DNA of 64,000 nt from Adiantum capillus-veneris (GCA_014529385.2 CM043963.1:97602412-97666411); one strand, 5' to 3'; counted from the first letter of the stretch, positions 1-12,330 are shown. Notes: generated from the letters alone by a model not told the origin. A program made the numbers and translations.

Positions 1-3000
1 TCTGCAAAGTTACGCCACATACTCAAGGGAGGAAGAAAGATGTGTGGAGCAGGAAAACCTTCTTTTCCGTGTTGCTCCCAACAAGCGGTAGCTAAGTTGC
101 CTGAGTTGACACTGCCAGTCATAGCTCAAGCCCTATGGCTGACACTCGCATGCAACCTTTTTCTGTTGGTTAGGGCAATGAAAAGATGGCCGGGTAACTG
201 AAAAGGGACCCATGTGACAGGGTAGTCGAGCCCCCGCTTACAGTTTTTCCCAGAAATCAGGCGCCCATCACCTCAGAATGGCCACCTTGTGCCAGGCCGA
301 GTGTCACACCTGGGGCCTAGTGCTCATGACATTGAAAGTGCGGAAATGGACTCTTATAAGAGTCACCTATCCTTGGCTGATGAGACACTGAGCAAATAAA
401 GACACTCAGAAATTACCCAATCGGTAAAGGCATCTTGGCCTGGGCATTGGATGGGATTCTCAGTAAGGTACCTCACCATAAACATTATAATCTGGCTGCA
501 TTGTGCATAGCAAACCACGAAAACAATGTACTGCCATGAAGGCCACTATTACCGCTATCCTGTGTAAGAAAATGACCAAGAACATTACAAATATTAGGGT
601 CCGACCAAGATGGTTGAGTGGATCCATGATCTGGCATTAGTGGCTAGCAGTGTGGATACCCCAGGTTGAGCTCAGGGGTATTCCGAAGGGAGAGTGGGCA
701 AGGTGGGAACAAGGGCGATAAACTCAATAAGGGGAATAAATTGGAGTCATTTACTTTGAAGATTAGGCGAATCAGCCACGTGAAGGAGCATGCAAGAAAT
801 AAGTAGAAAGTTCTGTCGCTCTCTCTCACACCAGGTGTTGTAAACTAAATCGGAGCGTCCTCTCCATGAATAGGATTGCCCTCCACATCCTGGATAGTAA
901 TGGATAGTAAACCATATATGTCAGGAAATCAAATCGTCAGCTGCCATCCTAAGTAATATCTCATCAGGAGGCATCTTCCTGAAAGGAAGGCATGGCAAGT
1001 TGCAACGTCCAGGCCATAGAGCTAGGGTAGTAGCTGACACATCTTACAAGTTCCCTATGGCTCATTAATTGAAATGAAAACGTAACATTGGTGAACCAGA
1101 TGTAGGAAATAATGCGAAAGCATAGGATGTGCGTAAGTGCCTTTCTATAGGCATACAATGAGCTATTGATATTTGGTTAGAAATATCTAGAAGTTTCTAG
1201 GCTGTGAAAGCTAGTAGAAGGTGCTACAAGTTTCTCTATGGATGGAATATACTGTGAGGTTGGTATATTCTTTGGTATCTGAAATATTCGCTATCTAAGG
1301 GTATGTTCACGAGTGGCACATGCACAGTTCTGCCACCACCAGCGGCATTGATGTAGCTTGGGTTTTTGACTAATATGAAATTAGAAATAAACAGTGAAGT
1401 CCATAACTCCCAACCCCACGTATGCTTGAACAAGCAAACCAAGAACAAACCTAGGTGGTAGTCATAGGCATGCAGGCGGCCAATATATGACACCTAAAAA
1501 TCACCATAACTCTCACCTCTGTAATGAAACCTATGGCACTCACAGCAGTAGCAGCTCAAAACAAAATTGTCACGCAACTAAACTGCTAAGCTGCTTCTAG
1601 TCGGTTGTTAGGCCAAAGAAACCAAGCTAATCAAATGGCAGTCATGTATACCTAGATGAATCTAGGATAAGCCCAGAATAAACTCTAAAGGAAAGTGCAA
1701 ACTATAGACTCGTGGTAGTCATCCTAGTCAAAGGACATGAACCATCCAAAACCATCCCACTCGGAGTACATAAACGATCTTCAAGTCCCTCTCAACACAT
1801 CAGTTAAATAGCACGACCATTATTCAGAACTTCAAACACAAACCCTCTAAGGCTGTGAGAATGCAAATAAGTAAAGCAGTTCTCAAGACTCCATACTCCG
1901 TACTCCCGGATCAAAAGAGAATTTCTTGCAGGAAAAACAAAAATTGACCTCGCCTCACCAGTCAAGCATGCAGCACACTCCTCAAAACCAGGCATACCTT
2001 GGCTCAAACACACACACGCAAGCACAAAACCAGAACAATCGAGAAACTGTAAATCTAAAGCATGAGGGCAGTTTGAGCCCACTCAAAACAAGGCACTATC
2101 TTGCTCAAACACTTGCAACCACAAAACTCACTCAATTAAGAAACTGCAAATTTTAAAGTTAGAACCCACTCACAAACATTCACTGGCTGAGACCTTTGCA
2201 GAAGACTGGCATAAAGTTCTTCAGATCCTTCAGCGTAGATTCTTTTGTTACAAGCTCCTAACAATATAATCAGTCTCTGTAAATGACCCACGCCTGAATC
2301 TGTAAATTAAAAGCAACATCAGGTCTGTTGATAACATCAAGTATGAAGTCAGCATCTCTGCTTAATGATAATGGAAAATTCAGAGCGTATACATCACCTT
2401 TGACTAGAACTTATCATCAAGTAGATTCTTACCTGGCATGATGATGTTATCGTCTCATTAATTTACCACATATCCATGCATAAGGCTCAAAATCAATGCT
2501 GAACATGTTCAGCAGGAACTTGCCTTGTTTCAGTTCCTGAATAGCAGAAGGAAGGATTTGGAAAACAAGGAAATTTGATTACTCATTTCCACGCATAATG
2601 TCATAAAATGTCTGCTGCGAGACCTTGTCTTGTTTTAATTACTAGATAACACAAGAAAGAGTTAATGGAAAGGCAACTCATCATTACATGTTTTTCTGTT
2701 GATAAACAATTACCGCAGTCCTATTTAAGTGATCCCATTCACAGCTTCCATAACATAACATTGTATACGAAGTGGCCCTCATCATACAAACTTGGAGTAA
2801 ACAACAGGATCTTTGCACAGACCTACACTAAAAAAATAGCTTCCAAATTTTAAAAAAGCAACACGCATAATACAAAGGCAAACCTGAAAGGTAACTAGTA
2901 TAACATGAGAAATGATTAACTTTGCTAACGGAACCTGAAAGCCATACACACACAACACTTTATATACAGAGGTGAACGATTTCTCCATAAATTGATCGAA

Positions 3001-3240
3001 CCCTGCATCATTTGCCAAGATATATCAAAAAAGATGGTGAGACATGAGCAGACACCTCACCCATCCCTGAAAAATGCACAAAAGCTTATTCATGTCCAAA
3101 AAATCACAACATTCAAATGTGAAAGAATAGAGATCTCTCAAAAGGTACCCAACCAAAATAAAAAAGCACATGACAGCAGTTTTAGAGTCTTTTCGTGCTT
3201 GATATATTACATAATGACTGTAAAACACTTACACTGAGGG
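1..3240. other. No recognisable gene
   Basis: I see no convincing coding region on either strand in this stretch. Short open frames exist but show no domain, no family signature and no consistent frame. Around 1980-2160 there are two imperfect copies of a CA-rich phrase containing GCTCAAACAC and GAAACTGCAAAT, about 100 bp apart. The part next to the F-box gene could hold the distal 3' UTR of that gene, but no polyadenylation site can be fixed by eye. Confidence 0.5.
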
Positions 3241-3630
3241 CACCTGTGCATAAAACACGAGAGCCGTCCAGGCAGACACTGATGCAGTGTCTTAATACTG
3301 GCTAAAGTACACCTTGCTACTAACACGTCCTTTCACGGACTACAGAGCTCATGAGTCTGTACAGAACAAAACTCTCTGAAGTGCTGATTGATGATTATCA
3401 TCTACAGTAAACTCTGTAAACTCGCTCGCAGCCCAAGAAAGGCAGCACAAACTTAAGGCAAAACTAAACAGACAAGGCAGTGTTGCAGTTGCCATCGCAG
3501 CAAAACAAGTACGAGCAGTATCGAGCCTCATCCCCAACCATTCAAAGTGCGCATTGCATCTTATCAACAGAATTCCTAATGGGGAGCAGACGCATTGGAA
3601 AATGACAGGATAGGCCTTTGCCCTTGCGGA

Positions 3631-4794
3631 TTAGAAGGAATTCATCTCCAAAAGGTAGGTGCGCCTCTTTGCCAAAAGACTGACAGCAGTCTTGAATGGC
3701 TCTTCAAAGGCACCAGATACAAACCCATCTACCTCTTTGCGCACAGGTTGATCACTGGGTTTGATTGCAACCAGTGTCGCTCCTTTCAGCCCTGTGCCAC
3801 CGGGAAGCTCCAGGTAAGGAGCATACCAAAGTTTCATATTCAATGCAGGAACCTGTGTTCGATTTGCTGATGCAGAAGCAGCTAACGGTTTGTGTCTGAA
3901 CTCCTCTAGCTGCTCTTTTCTCATGCACAGAGTACCTTGACCATCGGTGTCTGTGAGTATCAGACTCTGCAATGTAGGATGATCACATATAATCTGCTGC
4001 AACAGATAATGCCTTGCTGATGCGGCAATCAACGAACTTATGGTCCACACAACCCTCAGCTTCAGGCCACCATTTGTGTAGAAGGATTCCGGAAGGCTAC
4101 CACTGTCATCTTCACCAGGAAACAGGACATTATCTGCTGTTTCTGGAGGCAACCTGTCATCATATCTGCTCTGCAAAAACCAAGATCTTCCAAACTCAAA
4201 CTTACTGACCTTTTTCTCCCTCTCTGCTTCTGGTTTAACATGGGCAGCTGCCCCTAAGATCACACAACTCTCAAGTGTGCTACCAAATTCTGCCTTCCAC
4301 TTCAGTAAAACTCCATCTTCCACACCAAGCTCTCCTCCAGGAAGCTCAATTCGGAGCCTCTGTATGGCCTTAAAATTCTTCAAAACTTCACCTGGAGAAT
4401 GATGTGAAACAGCAGCCAGCATTGCCTTCTTGGGCCCAAGCATGTGCTGCAGTGCTTGCAAAGGCTTTGCAAGGCTTCCAACAACAAAACGAACCAGATG
4501 ACCAAAGATACCTTTTGCCCTCACATTCAGCCCATTGTCTTCCCCTGAGATGACACAATCTACCTTCACCGTGACACTCTCTACAATGGGGACAAGAGCA
4601 TAAAACCTCTTTGACACGACCGTGCACCTCCCAAGAGTCTTGATGTCTGATACCAAATTCAGAATGTGCAGAATTACTGAATCATGAAGTCTCTCAAAGG
4701 GGTCCGCACCACTTTCCTCCCTGGCAAGCATTGTCACAGACACATCAGGGTGAGCTCTCGGCTGATCAGCTGCGAGCTTGACCTCCAAGTACAT
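3631..4794 (-). CDS. F-box protein, At5g46170/AUF-type, substrate receptor of an SCF ubiquitin ligase
   Basis: This is an intact single-exon gene of 387 codons. The F-box lies at about residues 31-72 (DPFERLHDSVILHI, then LGRCTVVSKRFYALVP). The rest is the conserved body of the plant family that includes Arabidopsis At5g46170, At4g18380 and the auxin-up-regulated AUF proteins. Visible signatures are VLKNF-type LKNFKAIQRLRIELPGGE, KWKAEFGSTLESCVILGA, ESFYTNGGLKLRVVWTIS, ASARHYLLQ and the characteristic C-terminal RRTYLLEMNSF. Length matches the family, which is also intronless. F-box proteins of this kind bind Skp1/ASK through the F-box and recruit targets to the SCF complex for ubiquitination; the substrate here is unknown. 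I used the first ATG (4794). Met22 at 4731 is a possible alternative start, since family similarity begins just after it. It is the only clearly intact host gene in the window and has no neighbours within 4 kb. Confidence 0.95.
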   Translation of the reverse strand: MYLEVKLAADQPRAHPDVSVTMLAREESGADPFERLHDSVILHILNLVSDIKTLGRCTVVSKRFYALVPIVESVTVKVDCVISGEDNGLNVRAKGIFGHLVRFVVGSLAKPLQALQHMLGPKKAMLAAVSHHSPGEVLKNFKAIQRLRIELPGGELGVEDGVLLKWKAEFGSTLESCVILGAAAHVKPEAEREKKVSKFEFGRSWFLQSRYDDRLPPETADNVLFPGEDDSGSLPESFYTNGGLKLRVVWTISSLIAASARHYLLQQIICDHPTLQSLILTDTDGQGTLCMRKEQLEEFRHKPLAASASANRTQVPALNMKLWYAPYLELPGGTGLKGATLVAIKPSDQPVRKEVDGFVSGAFEEPFKTAVSLLAKRRTYLLEMNSF

Positions 4795-5300
4795 GATTGC
4801 TACGGTCTCTAGTACATCCCTGTTAAAAAGGTAGAGCTTTCCATTACCTTGCTCACAGCCGGCAGATGCTAGTCTCCTTCCTTGAAAAAATTCGCTTCCG
4901 AGATAGTTTCAAACACGATCTATATCGAAGGTGAAATTGTGAAAATGCATGAATTATGCAGCGAAAGACGGAGACGAGGATGATATGGCCTTGACCCTGA
5001 ACCAATCTACAGTTCTTTATTTGCCAAAAGAAGGAGAAAGCTCGAACACACACACACAACTGGGGAAGGCGGTTCACGCTCCCTAAAAGCGTAGGGGTAC
5101 TAGGGTTTTGAAATGCGAAGACAGGAACCAGAAGGTAATGGAAAGCTTGAGATAGCTATCGTATATGTCAAGGAGACGGGAGGGGGTCTCTAACTCAAGG
5201 ACTGTATGGTAGGGTTTGTTTTGTACAGAGAGAAATAAGAGGCTAGAAGAAAGAGTCCAGGATATGGTGATGATGACCAAAAGGGTCAGTACACGAACAT
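4795..5300 (-). promoter_or_regulatory. 5' leader/promoter region of the F-box gene with a two-codon upstream ORF
   Basis: The 500 bp upstream of the F-box start are not repetitive and contain no other gene. On the minus strand ATG-TAC-TAG lies at 4817-4809, ending 14 nt before the F-box ATG. A candidate splice acceptor (CTTTTTAACAG) sits just 5' of it, so the leader may be spliced. TSS and TATA cannot be set with confidence. Confidence 0.35.
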
Positions 5301-5849
5301 CTACAGAAAGACTAACCCCTGCGAGAAAGCGCCATAGCCGCTGGAGCTATCTACTGCAGCCCGTGTGACGACATGGGCTTGACTTTGGTTCAAAATATAT
5401 TTGCAAACGTTTGGCTTGGGGGCCAAACCTAAATACTTAACATGGTTTGCTTGACCCCAACTTCCCAAGGATCCCATTCTTGGTGATAAGCATTGAGAGT
5501 TATCCGAGCACCTTTTGAAAAGTCCCATACTCATACACATACATAAAATCTCATTCTCTGTAGACCTCACCATAGAGCCCCTTCCCGCGGAGAGGAAGGT
5601 GACAAGTCGTTCATCCGCACATCCCATGTTGCTCGAAGTGCCAAAGGGGGTGACCTTCTCTAGGACTGTGTGCACTAAAATAGGGGGCATGTTTTGTCCA
5701 AATATATGGGCATAAGGTTATGCTACAGAAATTGGTAATTTGTCTCATACCATCTATCTATACTAATAATTAAAGCATGGAGGGATTCCAACATCTCTCC
5801 TTGTCAAGTGTCGATATTTCTTAACTCCGGCAGCATCTGCCACATCTGG

Positions 5850-5850
<1 letters not shown>
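5300..5850. other. Unassigned, no recognisable gene
   Basis: This mixed-composition sequence has an open minus-strand frame over 5301-5690 (129 codons), but it shows no recognisable domain and its amino-acid composition is not convincing. I treat it as non-coding. Confidence 0.3.
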
Positions 5851-5881
<31 letters not shown>

Positions 5882-6207
5882 ACTCTTGTTGTTATGGAAT
5901 TGATATCTTACTATTTATTGCAGTTGATAGGTGGCAAAAGCTTGATCGAGCTAAGCTATTGCAAAAGGATATTATATTTTAAGTATATTTGATTATTCAA
6001 GTGCTCTTATGAGCTTTGGCCATTTATGACCAGCCGGCCAGTTTGTACTCAATTTGACCATTCAAGAAATCTATAAATCAAATACGTGCAAGAGGGAAAT
6101 GGTCACTCTTGCATGGGGGGAGATTGCACCCAGCGTCGTCTTATTCTTCTCTCCTATCCTCTCTTTTCATCTCTGGTTCCTTCTTTCGTTCCCTGAGTGC
6201 TATTTCT

Positions 6208-6209
<2 letters not shown>

Positions 6210-6284
<75 letters not shown>
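6210..6284. repeat. (TA)n microsatellite in left arm
   Basis: About 37 uninterrupted TA units. The matching position in the right arm (about 7670-7692) has only about 11, so the tract has expanded or contracted since the inverted repeat formed. Confidence 0.95.
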
Positions 6285-6288
<4 letters not shown>

Positions 6289-6908
6289 GTTCGTATTATA
6301 TAATTATATCCAAAGCACGCACTTAATATATAATCTCTTATGCATACTGTGGATGAAGCTAAGCAGGTTTAAATTCCCATCTTAAATAAGAGATTATTTT
6401 AATTTACTAATTCAAGGTATAAATACATAATTAAGGAAACATACATGCACTGGCTACGTAATACTTACATTAATATTTCTCAATAACAAGACCTCTCTCC
6501 TAATAATTCTAACAAAAAAAATAAACAAAAGAAAAAAATAGAATGAACCATTCATATTCTGTTGCACATGGAGGCCTTTGTTGATATGATAAACAGCTCC
6601 CCAAGAACAACCCTTGCGCTTTGATACCACTGCTACAGACGGAGGCACAGTTGTCCTGCAAAATACTCGAAATAGCACATAGCAAGACATAAACGAATAA
6701 ATCTATGTACCTGCTGACTCGCATAAATCCATAATCGAGCACGACACGAGCAGAAGGATACAGAGAGCAAGAGAGAGCGAAAGAGCACGTACAAAGGCGC
6801 ACCTCCTAGAGCGGAGTGCTATGCCTGGCACGGTGAGAGAGAAAAGAGAGGATAGAAGAGAAGAATAAGACGACACTAGGTGCAATCTCCCCCCGCGCAA
6901 GAGTGAAA

Positions 6909-7394
6909 TGATGTTATTAAATTGATATCTTACTATTTATTACAGCTAACAGGTGGCAAAAGCTTAACCGAGCTAGGCTATTGCAAAAGGATATTATATT
7001 TTATGTATATTTGATTATTCAAGTGCTCTTATGAGCTTTGGCCATTTATGACCGGCCGGCCAGTTTGTACTCAATTTGACCATTCAAAAAATCTATAAAT
7101 CAAATACGTGCAAGAGGGAAATGATCACTCTTGCACGGGGGGAGATTGCACCCAGTGTCGTCTTATTCGTCTCTCCTATTCTCTCTTGTCTCTCTCGATG
7201 TGCCAGGCGTAGCACTCCGCTCTAGGAGGCGCGCCATTGCACGTGCTCTTTCGCTCTCTCTCGCTCTCTGTATCTCTTTGCTTGTGTCGTGCTCGCTTAT
7301 GGATTTATGCGAGTCAGCAGGTACGTAGATTTATTCGTTTATGTCTTGTTATGTGTTCGAGTATTTTGCAGGGCAACTGCACCTCCATCTGTAG
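6909..7394 (+). mobile_element. Copia-type LTR copy at the centre of the inverted repeat
   Basis: This segment begins TGTTATTAAATTGATATC and ends CATCTGTAGCA. On the opposite arm the same end is followed directly by a tRNA-Met-type primer-binding site, which defines the LTR end. It is about 486 bp long and contains CT-rich sequence typical of Copia U3/R. No internal coding region accompanies it. Confidence 0.5.
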
Positions 7395-8083
7395 CAGAAT
7401 ATGAACGGTTCATTCTATTTTTTTCTTTTGTTTATTTTTTGTTAGAAATATTAGGAGAGATATCTTATTATTGAGAAATATTAATGTAAGTATTACGTAG
7501 CCAGTGCATGTATGTTTCCTCAATTATGTATTTATACCCTGAATTAGTAGATTAAAATAATCTCTTATTTAAGACGGGAATTTAAACCTGCTTAGCTTCA
7601 TCCACAGTATGCAGAAGAGATTATATATTAAGTGTGTGCTTTGGATATAATTATATAATACGAACAAATATATATATATATATATATATAGGTATATAAA
7701 TATGGAGAAATAGCACTCAGGGAACGAAAGAAGGAACCAGAGATGAAAAGAGAGGATAGGAGAGAAGAATAAGACGACGCTGGGTGCAATCCCCCCCCAT
7801 GCAAGAGTGACCATTTCCCTCTTGCACGTATTTGATTTATAGATTTCTATTGAGTACAAACTGGCCGGCCGGTCATAAATGGCCAAAGCTCATAAGAGCA
7901 CTTGAATAATCAAATATACATAAAATATAATATCCTTTTGCAATAGCCTAGCTCGGTCAAGCTTTTGCCACCTGTCAGCTGCAATAAATAGTAAGATATC
8001 AAATCCATAACACTTGCAGCGAGCTCTCGAGACGGACACAAAACTGCAAGCTGTCAACCTCCCATAGGTAGGCACTTGATTGC

Positions 8084-8085
<2 letters not shown>

Positions 8086-8135
<50 letters not shown>
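8086..8135. repeat. (AG)n microsatellite
   Basis: Pure AG dinucleotide run of about 25 units. A shorter one of the same motif lies at 5853-5881. Confidence 0.95.
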
Positions 8136-8143
<8 letters not shown>

Positions 8144-8462
8144 GTTCATGAGCATGCTTGCACGTGTGAGTTGCAAGAGCTCCACGCAAGGGCAATAGAT
8201 CGTGAGTAGGCAATTCCACCCACACCTTGGCAAGCAGGAGTTTGTGAGTCGATTACACACCCAACAATCATCGCATTAAAGGGGCAGCACTCGAGGGGAA
8301 CAAACACGGTGATGAGGACAGATGGAAAGTCTTGGCATAACTGTGGCAAACTGCTTTCAAGGGAGAGTAGCTTTGATGGTTGCTGACAAACAAGAGCACC
8401 ACCCGCACACATGCAGCCGATGTCGAAGAGCAATACCACCTAGGTGCGGACCATGATCAGGT

Positions 8463-8571
<109 letters not shown>

Positions 8572-8661
8572 CACACTCACACACATTGTCATGTCATGCA
8601 TGACCACACACTCTGCGACTGTGTTTTTGTGTATAGTGGCAGTGTTTGTGGTTGTTCACAA

Positions 8662-8663
<2 letters not shown>

Positions 8664-8725
<62 letters not shown>

Positions 8726-8727
8726 GC
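8664..8727. repeat. Compound (GT)n(GA)n microsatellite
   Basis: (GT) to 8704 switches directly to (GA) to 8727. The same compound type recurs at 44628-44696. Confidence 0.95.
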
Positions 8728-9174
8728 GAGATTGTTGTGAACTCTAAGAGAGATAAAGAGAGATGTAATAAAATGAAACGGTCAATTTATCATGAACCTA
8801 TGAGGAAGGTATGGTTTCCTTAGGTGTTTTGATAGCCTTGCGAGGGTGATCGAGAAGATGCCCTTGACTCTCTGAGCAGGATTGAAGCTGCACCCGAGTT
8901 TTTGTCTTCATTTATATGCTATTGTGGTTCCTATTTGGGTGACCTTGGGCATTGGAAGCCAAGATAAGTCTATATGGGAACAAAGAAGGGTAATTTATTA
9001 TACATTATTCGGGCCAACGTTTCACTTGAAAAGGTTGTGGGCTTCACATCACAATGCTTATCAAAAGGAAAGCTAAATTGGGGGATTTGTTAATTCAAGA
9101 GTCAAAGAGCACCAGTGAGGTGAAAGGATGACATGGCTCACCCGATGAGTGACCCCTCCAGCCCAACGTCTTAG

Positions 9175-9306
<132 letters not shown>

Positions 9307-9679
9307 CTCTTTGAGCCTTTGCTCTTGGTGAGCGTCGCATATTTGTGTGTGTGGGTGTGTTGACTCTTTCCATAACCGAGGTGATGGCGACCAAAAACCC
9401 ATTTACATCAGTAGGTGGAGAATGATGAGCTTTCCATCCTCATCGTGCGTGTTGGAGATGTGGGGATCGGAGATTCCGTGCGGTGAGTGCAAGAGAGGGA
9501 AGGAGAAGGGGATGAAGCACAGAGAAGCTACACACCAAGGAGTTGGGTTAATGGAGAGGAAGGTGAGAGAGTGGTCAACTCTCTTACTTTCTCTCCCTAT
9601 ATTCATTAGGTAAAGAAAGTAAACAAGGGCGGTTTCCCACGACCACCTGGCCTACACCCCAACAACCTCCCACTTGAAG

Positions 9680-10588
9680 GTCATGGTGGCCAATAGTGGC
9701 ATCAGTATAGTTAGTCTATACAAAGTTGATGGAGCATCGCTTAGGCTTCATCCTACACCCATAAGTTCTATACAATGTGTAAATCGCTCCGAGGCTAGGC
9801 TCTTCGTGAGAGCATTTGCGGGGTTGTTGTCAGTGTGAAGCTTGACAAGCTCGATGCGCTTGTCAGCCAATGCATCTTGTATGGCATGGTATCTGACCTC
9901 TATGTGTTTCGACTTTCAGTGAAACACCGGGCGCTCTGACTATCACAATGCAGTATTGGAACCTCGTGAATGCCCAGATCTCCCACTAGACGAGCTAACC
10001 ATATGGCTTCCTTGTTTGCGTCAGACGCAGCAACATATTCTTCCTCAGTGGTAGATGAAGACGTGCAGTCTTAGAGCCACGATCTCCAAGAGATAGCTGC
10101 TCTGGCAAACATGAACACATAGCCAGATGTGGATCTTCTAGGATCCATGCAACCCGCATAATCCGCATCCATGTAACCTACAATAGATGCATCATTGTTT
10201 CCGAAGCTTAAACACTTGCTAGATGTACCCTTTAAATATCTGAGAATTTTCTTCATTGCTTCCCAATGCTTCTTGGTAGGGTTTGCCATGTACCTACTAA
10301 CCACTCCCACTCCATGTGGAATGTCTAGTCTTGTGGCTACCATAACGTACATCAAACTGCCAACTGCTAAAGAATATGCCACTTTCACCATTTCCTCTTT
10401 CTCAGTAACTGTCTTGGGAGAATCGTCCTTGCTAAGTTTGGAGTATGCTTGCATTGGGTACTCAATGACTTCCCCCCCTGTATACTAAAATGTTGCAAGA
10501 CTTTGTGGATGTACTTTTCTTGAGATAATTCAAGAAATTTCACGTTGCCTGTTTCTCTTGAGTTGCATACCAAGAAACTGATTGGCAT
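9680..10588 (-). pseudogene. Copia RT thumb and RNase H (broken)
   Basis: Minus-strand frames carry LSQEKYIHKVLQHF (RT thumb), then KHWEAMKKILRYLKGT and ADYAGCMDPRRSTSGYVF (start of RNase H). After a stop at 10071, out of the main frame, EEEYVAASDANKEAIWLARL and DSQSA-like wording continue towards the PPT. Multiple stops make it non-functional. Confidence 0.85.
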
Positions 10589-10651
10589 TTCCCAAATCCT
10601 TCATGGAAAACTTAGTGCTTAGCATCTTTTTCAACTGATTGATTCATCAAT

Positions 10652-11413
10652 TTATTTACCTGCGATAAGCATATCATCTACATACAAGATCAAGATGATT
10701 AAAGAACCATCGTTCAATCTTTTTGTGTATAAGCAGTGATCCTCTTGACTTCTTATGTAACCCTGAGACTGCATGAATTTGTCAAATTTTTGACACCACT
10801 GTCTTGAACCTTGCTTGAGGTTGTAGAGTGTCTTTTTAAGTCTACAAACCAATTCTGCCCTCATTGGCTTTTGGGTTTCACATATGAATCCCTCTGGTTG
10901 TTTCATGTAGACATCTTCATCTAGATCCCCGTGAAGAAATGTTGTGTTCACGTCCATTTGGACAAGTTCCATGTCCTGGATAGCAACCAAGCCAAGCACA
11001 GTGCGAAGCATAGTCATCTTGACTACTAGACTCATCAAAATCCACACCTTTTTGCTACTTGAAACCCTTGGCAACTAGACGAGCCTTGTATCTAGGCTCG
11101 TGATCTTCCGGTGTATACTTCTTCTTGTATCCCACGTGCAAGGTAAAGCATTTTTGTCTTTTGGTAATTCAGCCAAATCCCATGTCTCATTAGCCACAAT
11201 CAAATTGTATTCTGATTGCATAGCCTGCTCCCACTTGACGATATCGTCCATTTGTATACCTTCTTTGTAGCAGGTTAGCTCTCCACTGTCAGTGACCAAA
11301 ATGTGGTGTATACCCGGATCAAACCACTTGGGCGCACGTGATACTCTTACAGAGCGTCTCAGTGCATGACTGTTGGACTCTGCTCTCTCTGGAGCAATAG
11401 TAGTATCTTGCAC
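10652..11413 (-). pseudogene. Copia integrase tail and reverse transcriptase (broken)
   Basis: Two adjoining frames cover this part. 11413-11075 carries the connector that precedes RT (WEQAMQSEYNLIVANETWDL). 11074-10652 carries RT palm motifs: VQMDVNTTFLHGDLDEDVYM, QPEGF, LVCRLKKTLYNLKQGSRQW and the catalytic LILYVDDMLIAG (YVDD box). The frame change at 11075 breaks the protein between fingers and palm. In life the enzyme copies element RNA into cDNA in virus-like particles; this copy cannot. Confidence 0.9.
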
Positions 11414-11788
11414 TTGAGGATTAGGTGCAACACTACTAAACTGAGTTGGTTCGGAGGCTACATCCTCTAAACAAATGTGTCTGTAATGGAGAGGAACAGG
11501 GTGGAAGACGTACTTATAACTGGAGGAGTGACGAAGGATGAAAACATGAGGTCAAGGGAGATGGTGTTGGTCAACTGGGGTGTAGAGCTAGACTAGAATG
11601 TAGTTGAAGAGGTCGATACGAGATATCTTGGTTTCATGAAAACATATCATCACCAAGAAAGTAGCAATAATCGCCACACAAGCAAACATGAAGGGGAAGA
11701 GAAAAAGTCATTCTTTTGTGAGCTCAAGAGGTCCTCGATGAGCTTCTTGGCTACAATGATGTCTCATGTAGTGCATTGATTGTAGGAT

Positions 11789-12330
11789 ATGTCCAACATG
11801 GTCACGGTTAGGAAGATTTTGGCTATTTTCAGTAGATGCAAAGAGAGGGCATCTCTCCAAATGCAATCATGTACACACAACTGCACCTTGAAGGCATCTG
11901 GTAGCACACAAAAGGCTGATATGTGCAAAAGAATTCACGATGATATTGTTAGTCAGGGATTGCTGAAAGAAACCGTCATACTTGGCTCTACCTTGGTCGA
12001 CATGTATATCAAATGTGGTGCACTTCATAAAGCACAAAAAGTGCTTAAGGAGCTTCCTGTCTAGGATGTCATTGTTTCTTGGAATGCACTGATTCCGGGA
12101 TATGCCAACTTGGACAAGGCCAAGAAGCTCTAGGCTCTTTTCGGTGGATCCAAAGCTAGGGTGCCTCTTGAGGTGAAATCACATACGAAGGCAAGGGTAA
12201 GCTTTGGGTTGTTTTCAGCAGAGACAGGGCATCTCTCCAAATGCAATCACATACACTTGCGCCTTGAAGAATTTGCGATGATTGTGTGAGTCAAGGGTTG
12301 TTGAAAGAAAACATTGTGCATGCTTGTGTG
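11789..12330 (+). pseudogene. Pentatricopeptide-repeat (PPR, PLS-type) gene relic
   Basis: The open frame 11789-12064 and its continuation show PLS-type PPR wording: IHDDIVSQGLLKET, LGSTLVDMYIKCGALHKAQK, VLKELPV, then after an in-frame TAG at 12062 DVIVSWNALIPGYA. A second degenerate repeat follows (ISPNA-like phrase at about 12230, then a copy of the SQGLLKE phrase at about 12290). PPR proteins of this class bind organellar RNA, many acting in C-to-U editing, and are very numerous in seed-free plants. Only about two repeats survive, with at least two stops, no start and no organelle-targeting peptide. It probably reached this spot as a fragment within or between transposons. Confidence 0.8.

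Larger units (their letters stand above)
5893..8005. repeat. Large imperfect inverted repeat made of Copia-type LTR sequence
   Basis: Sequence 5893-6905 is repeated as its reverse complement in about 7128-8005. The outer part (5893-6540 versus 7400-8005) starts with TTGATATCTTACTATTTATT. The inner part (6540-6905 versus 7128-7395) contains CTCCGCTCTAGGAGG. The arms differ by a longer (TA)n tract on the left and about 60 bp missing on the right. The central 220 bp is a third, plus-strand copy of the LTR 5' half. On the minus strand of the left arm, TGGTATCAAAGC follows the LTR end at about 6640, which matches a Copia primer-binding site for initiator tRNA-Met. The structure is therefore two opposed LTR-containing fragments of one Copia family. 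Confidence 0.75.
9664..11510 (-). mobile_element. Decayed Ty1/Copia element, 3' half (RT, RNase H, PPT, LTR start)
   Basis: Read on the minus strand, this holds the integrase tail, reverse transcriptase, RNase H, a polypurine tract (TCAAGTGGGAGGT at 9677-9665) and an LTR beginning TGTTGGGGTGTAGG at 9664. The reading frame is broken several times. The LTR far end and the 5' half of the element (gag, protease, integrase core) are not found here. It resembles the plus-strand Copia at 58.6-59.8 kb in RT/RNase H wording. Confidence 0.9.

Noticed and set aside
5301-5690. 129-codon minus-strand frame near the F-box gene
   Set aside because: No domain, no conserved composition and an overlapping frame on the other strand. 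Probably chance.
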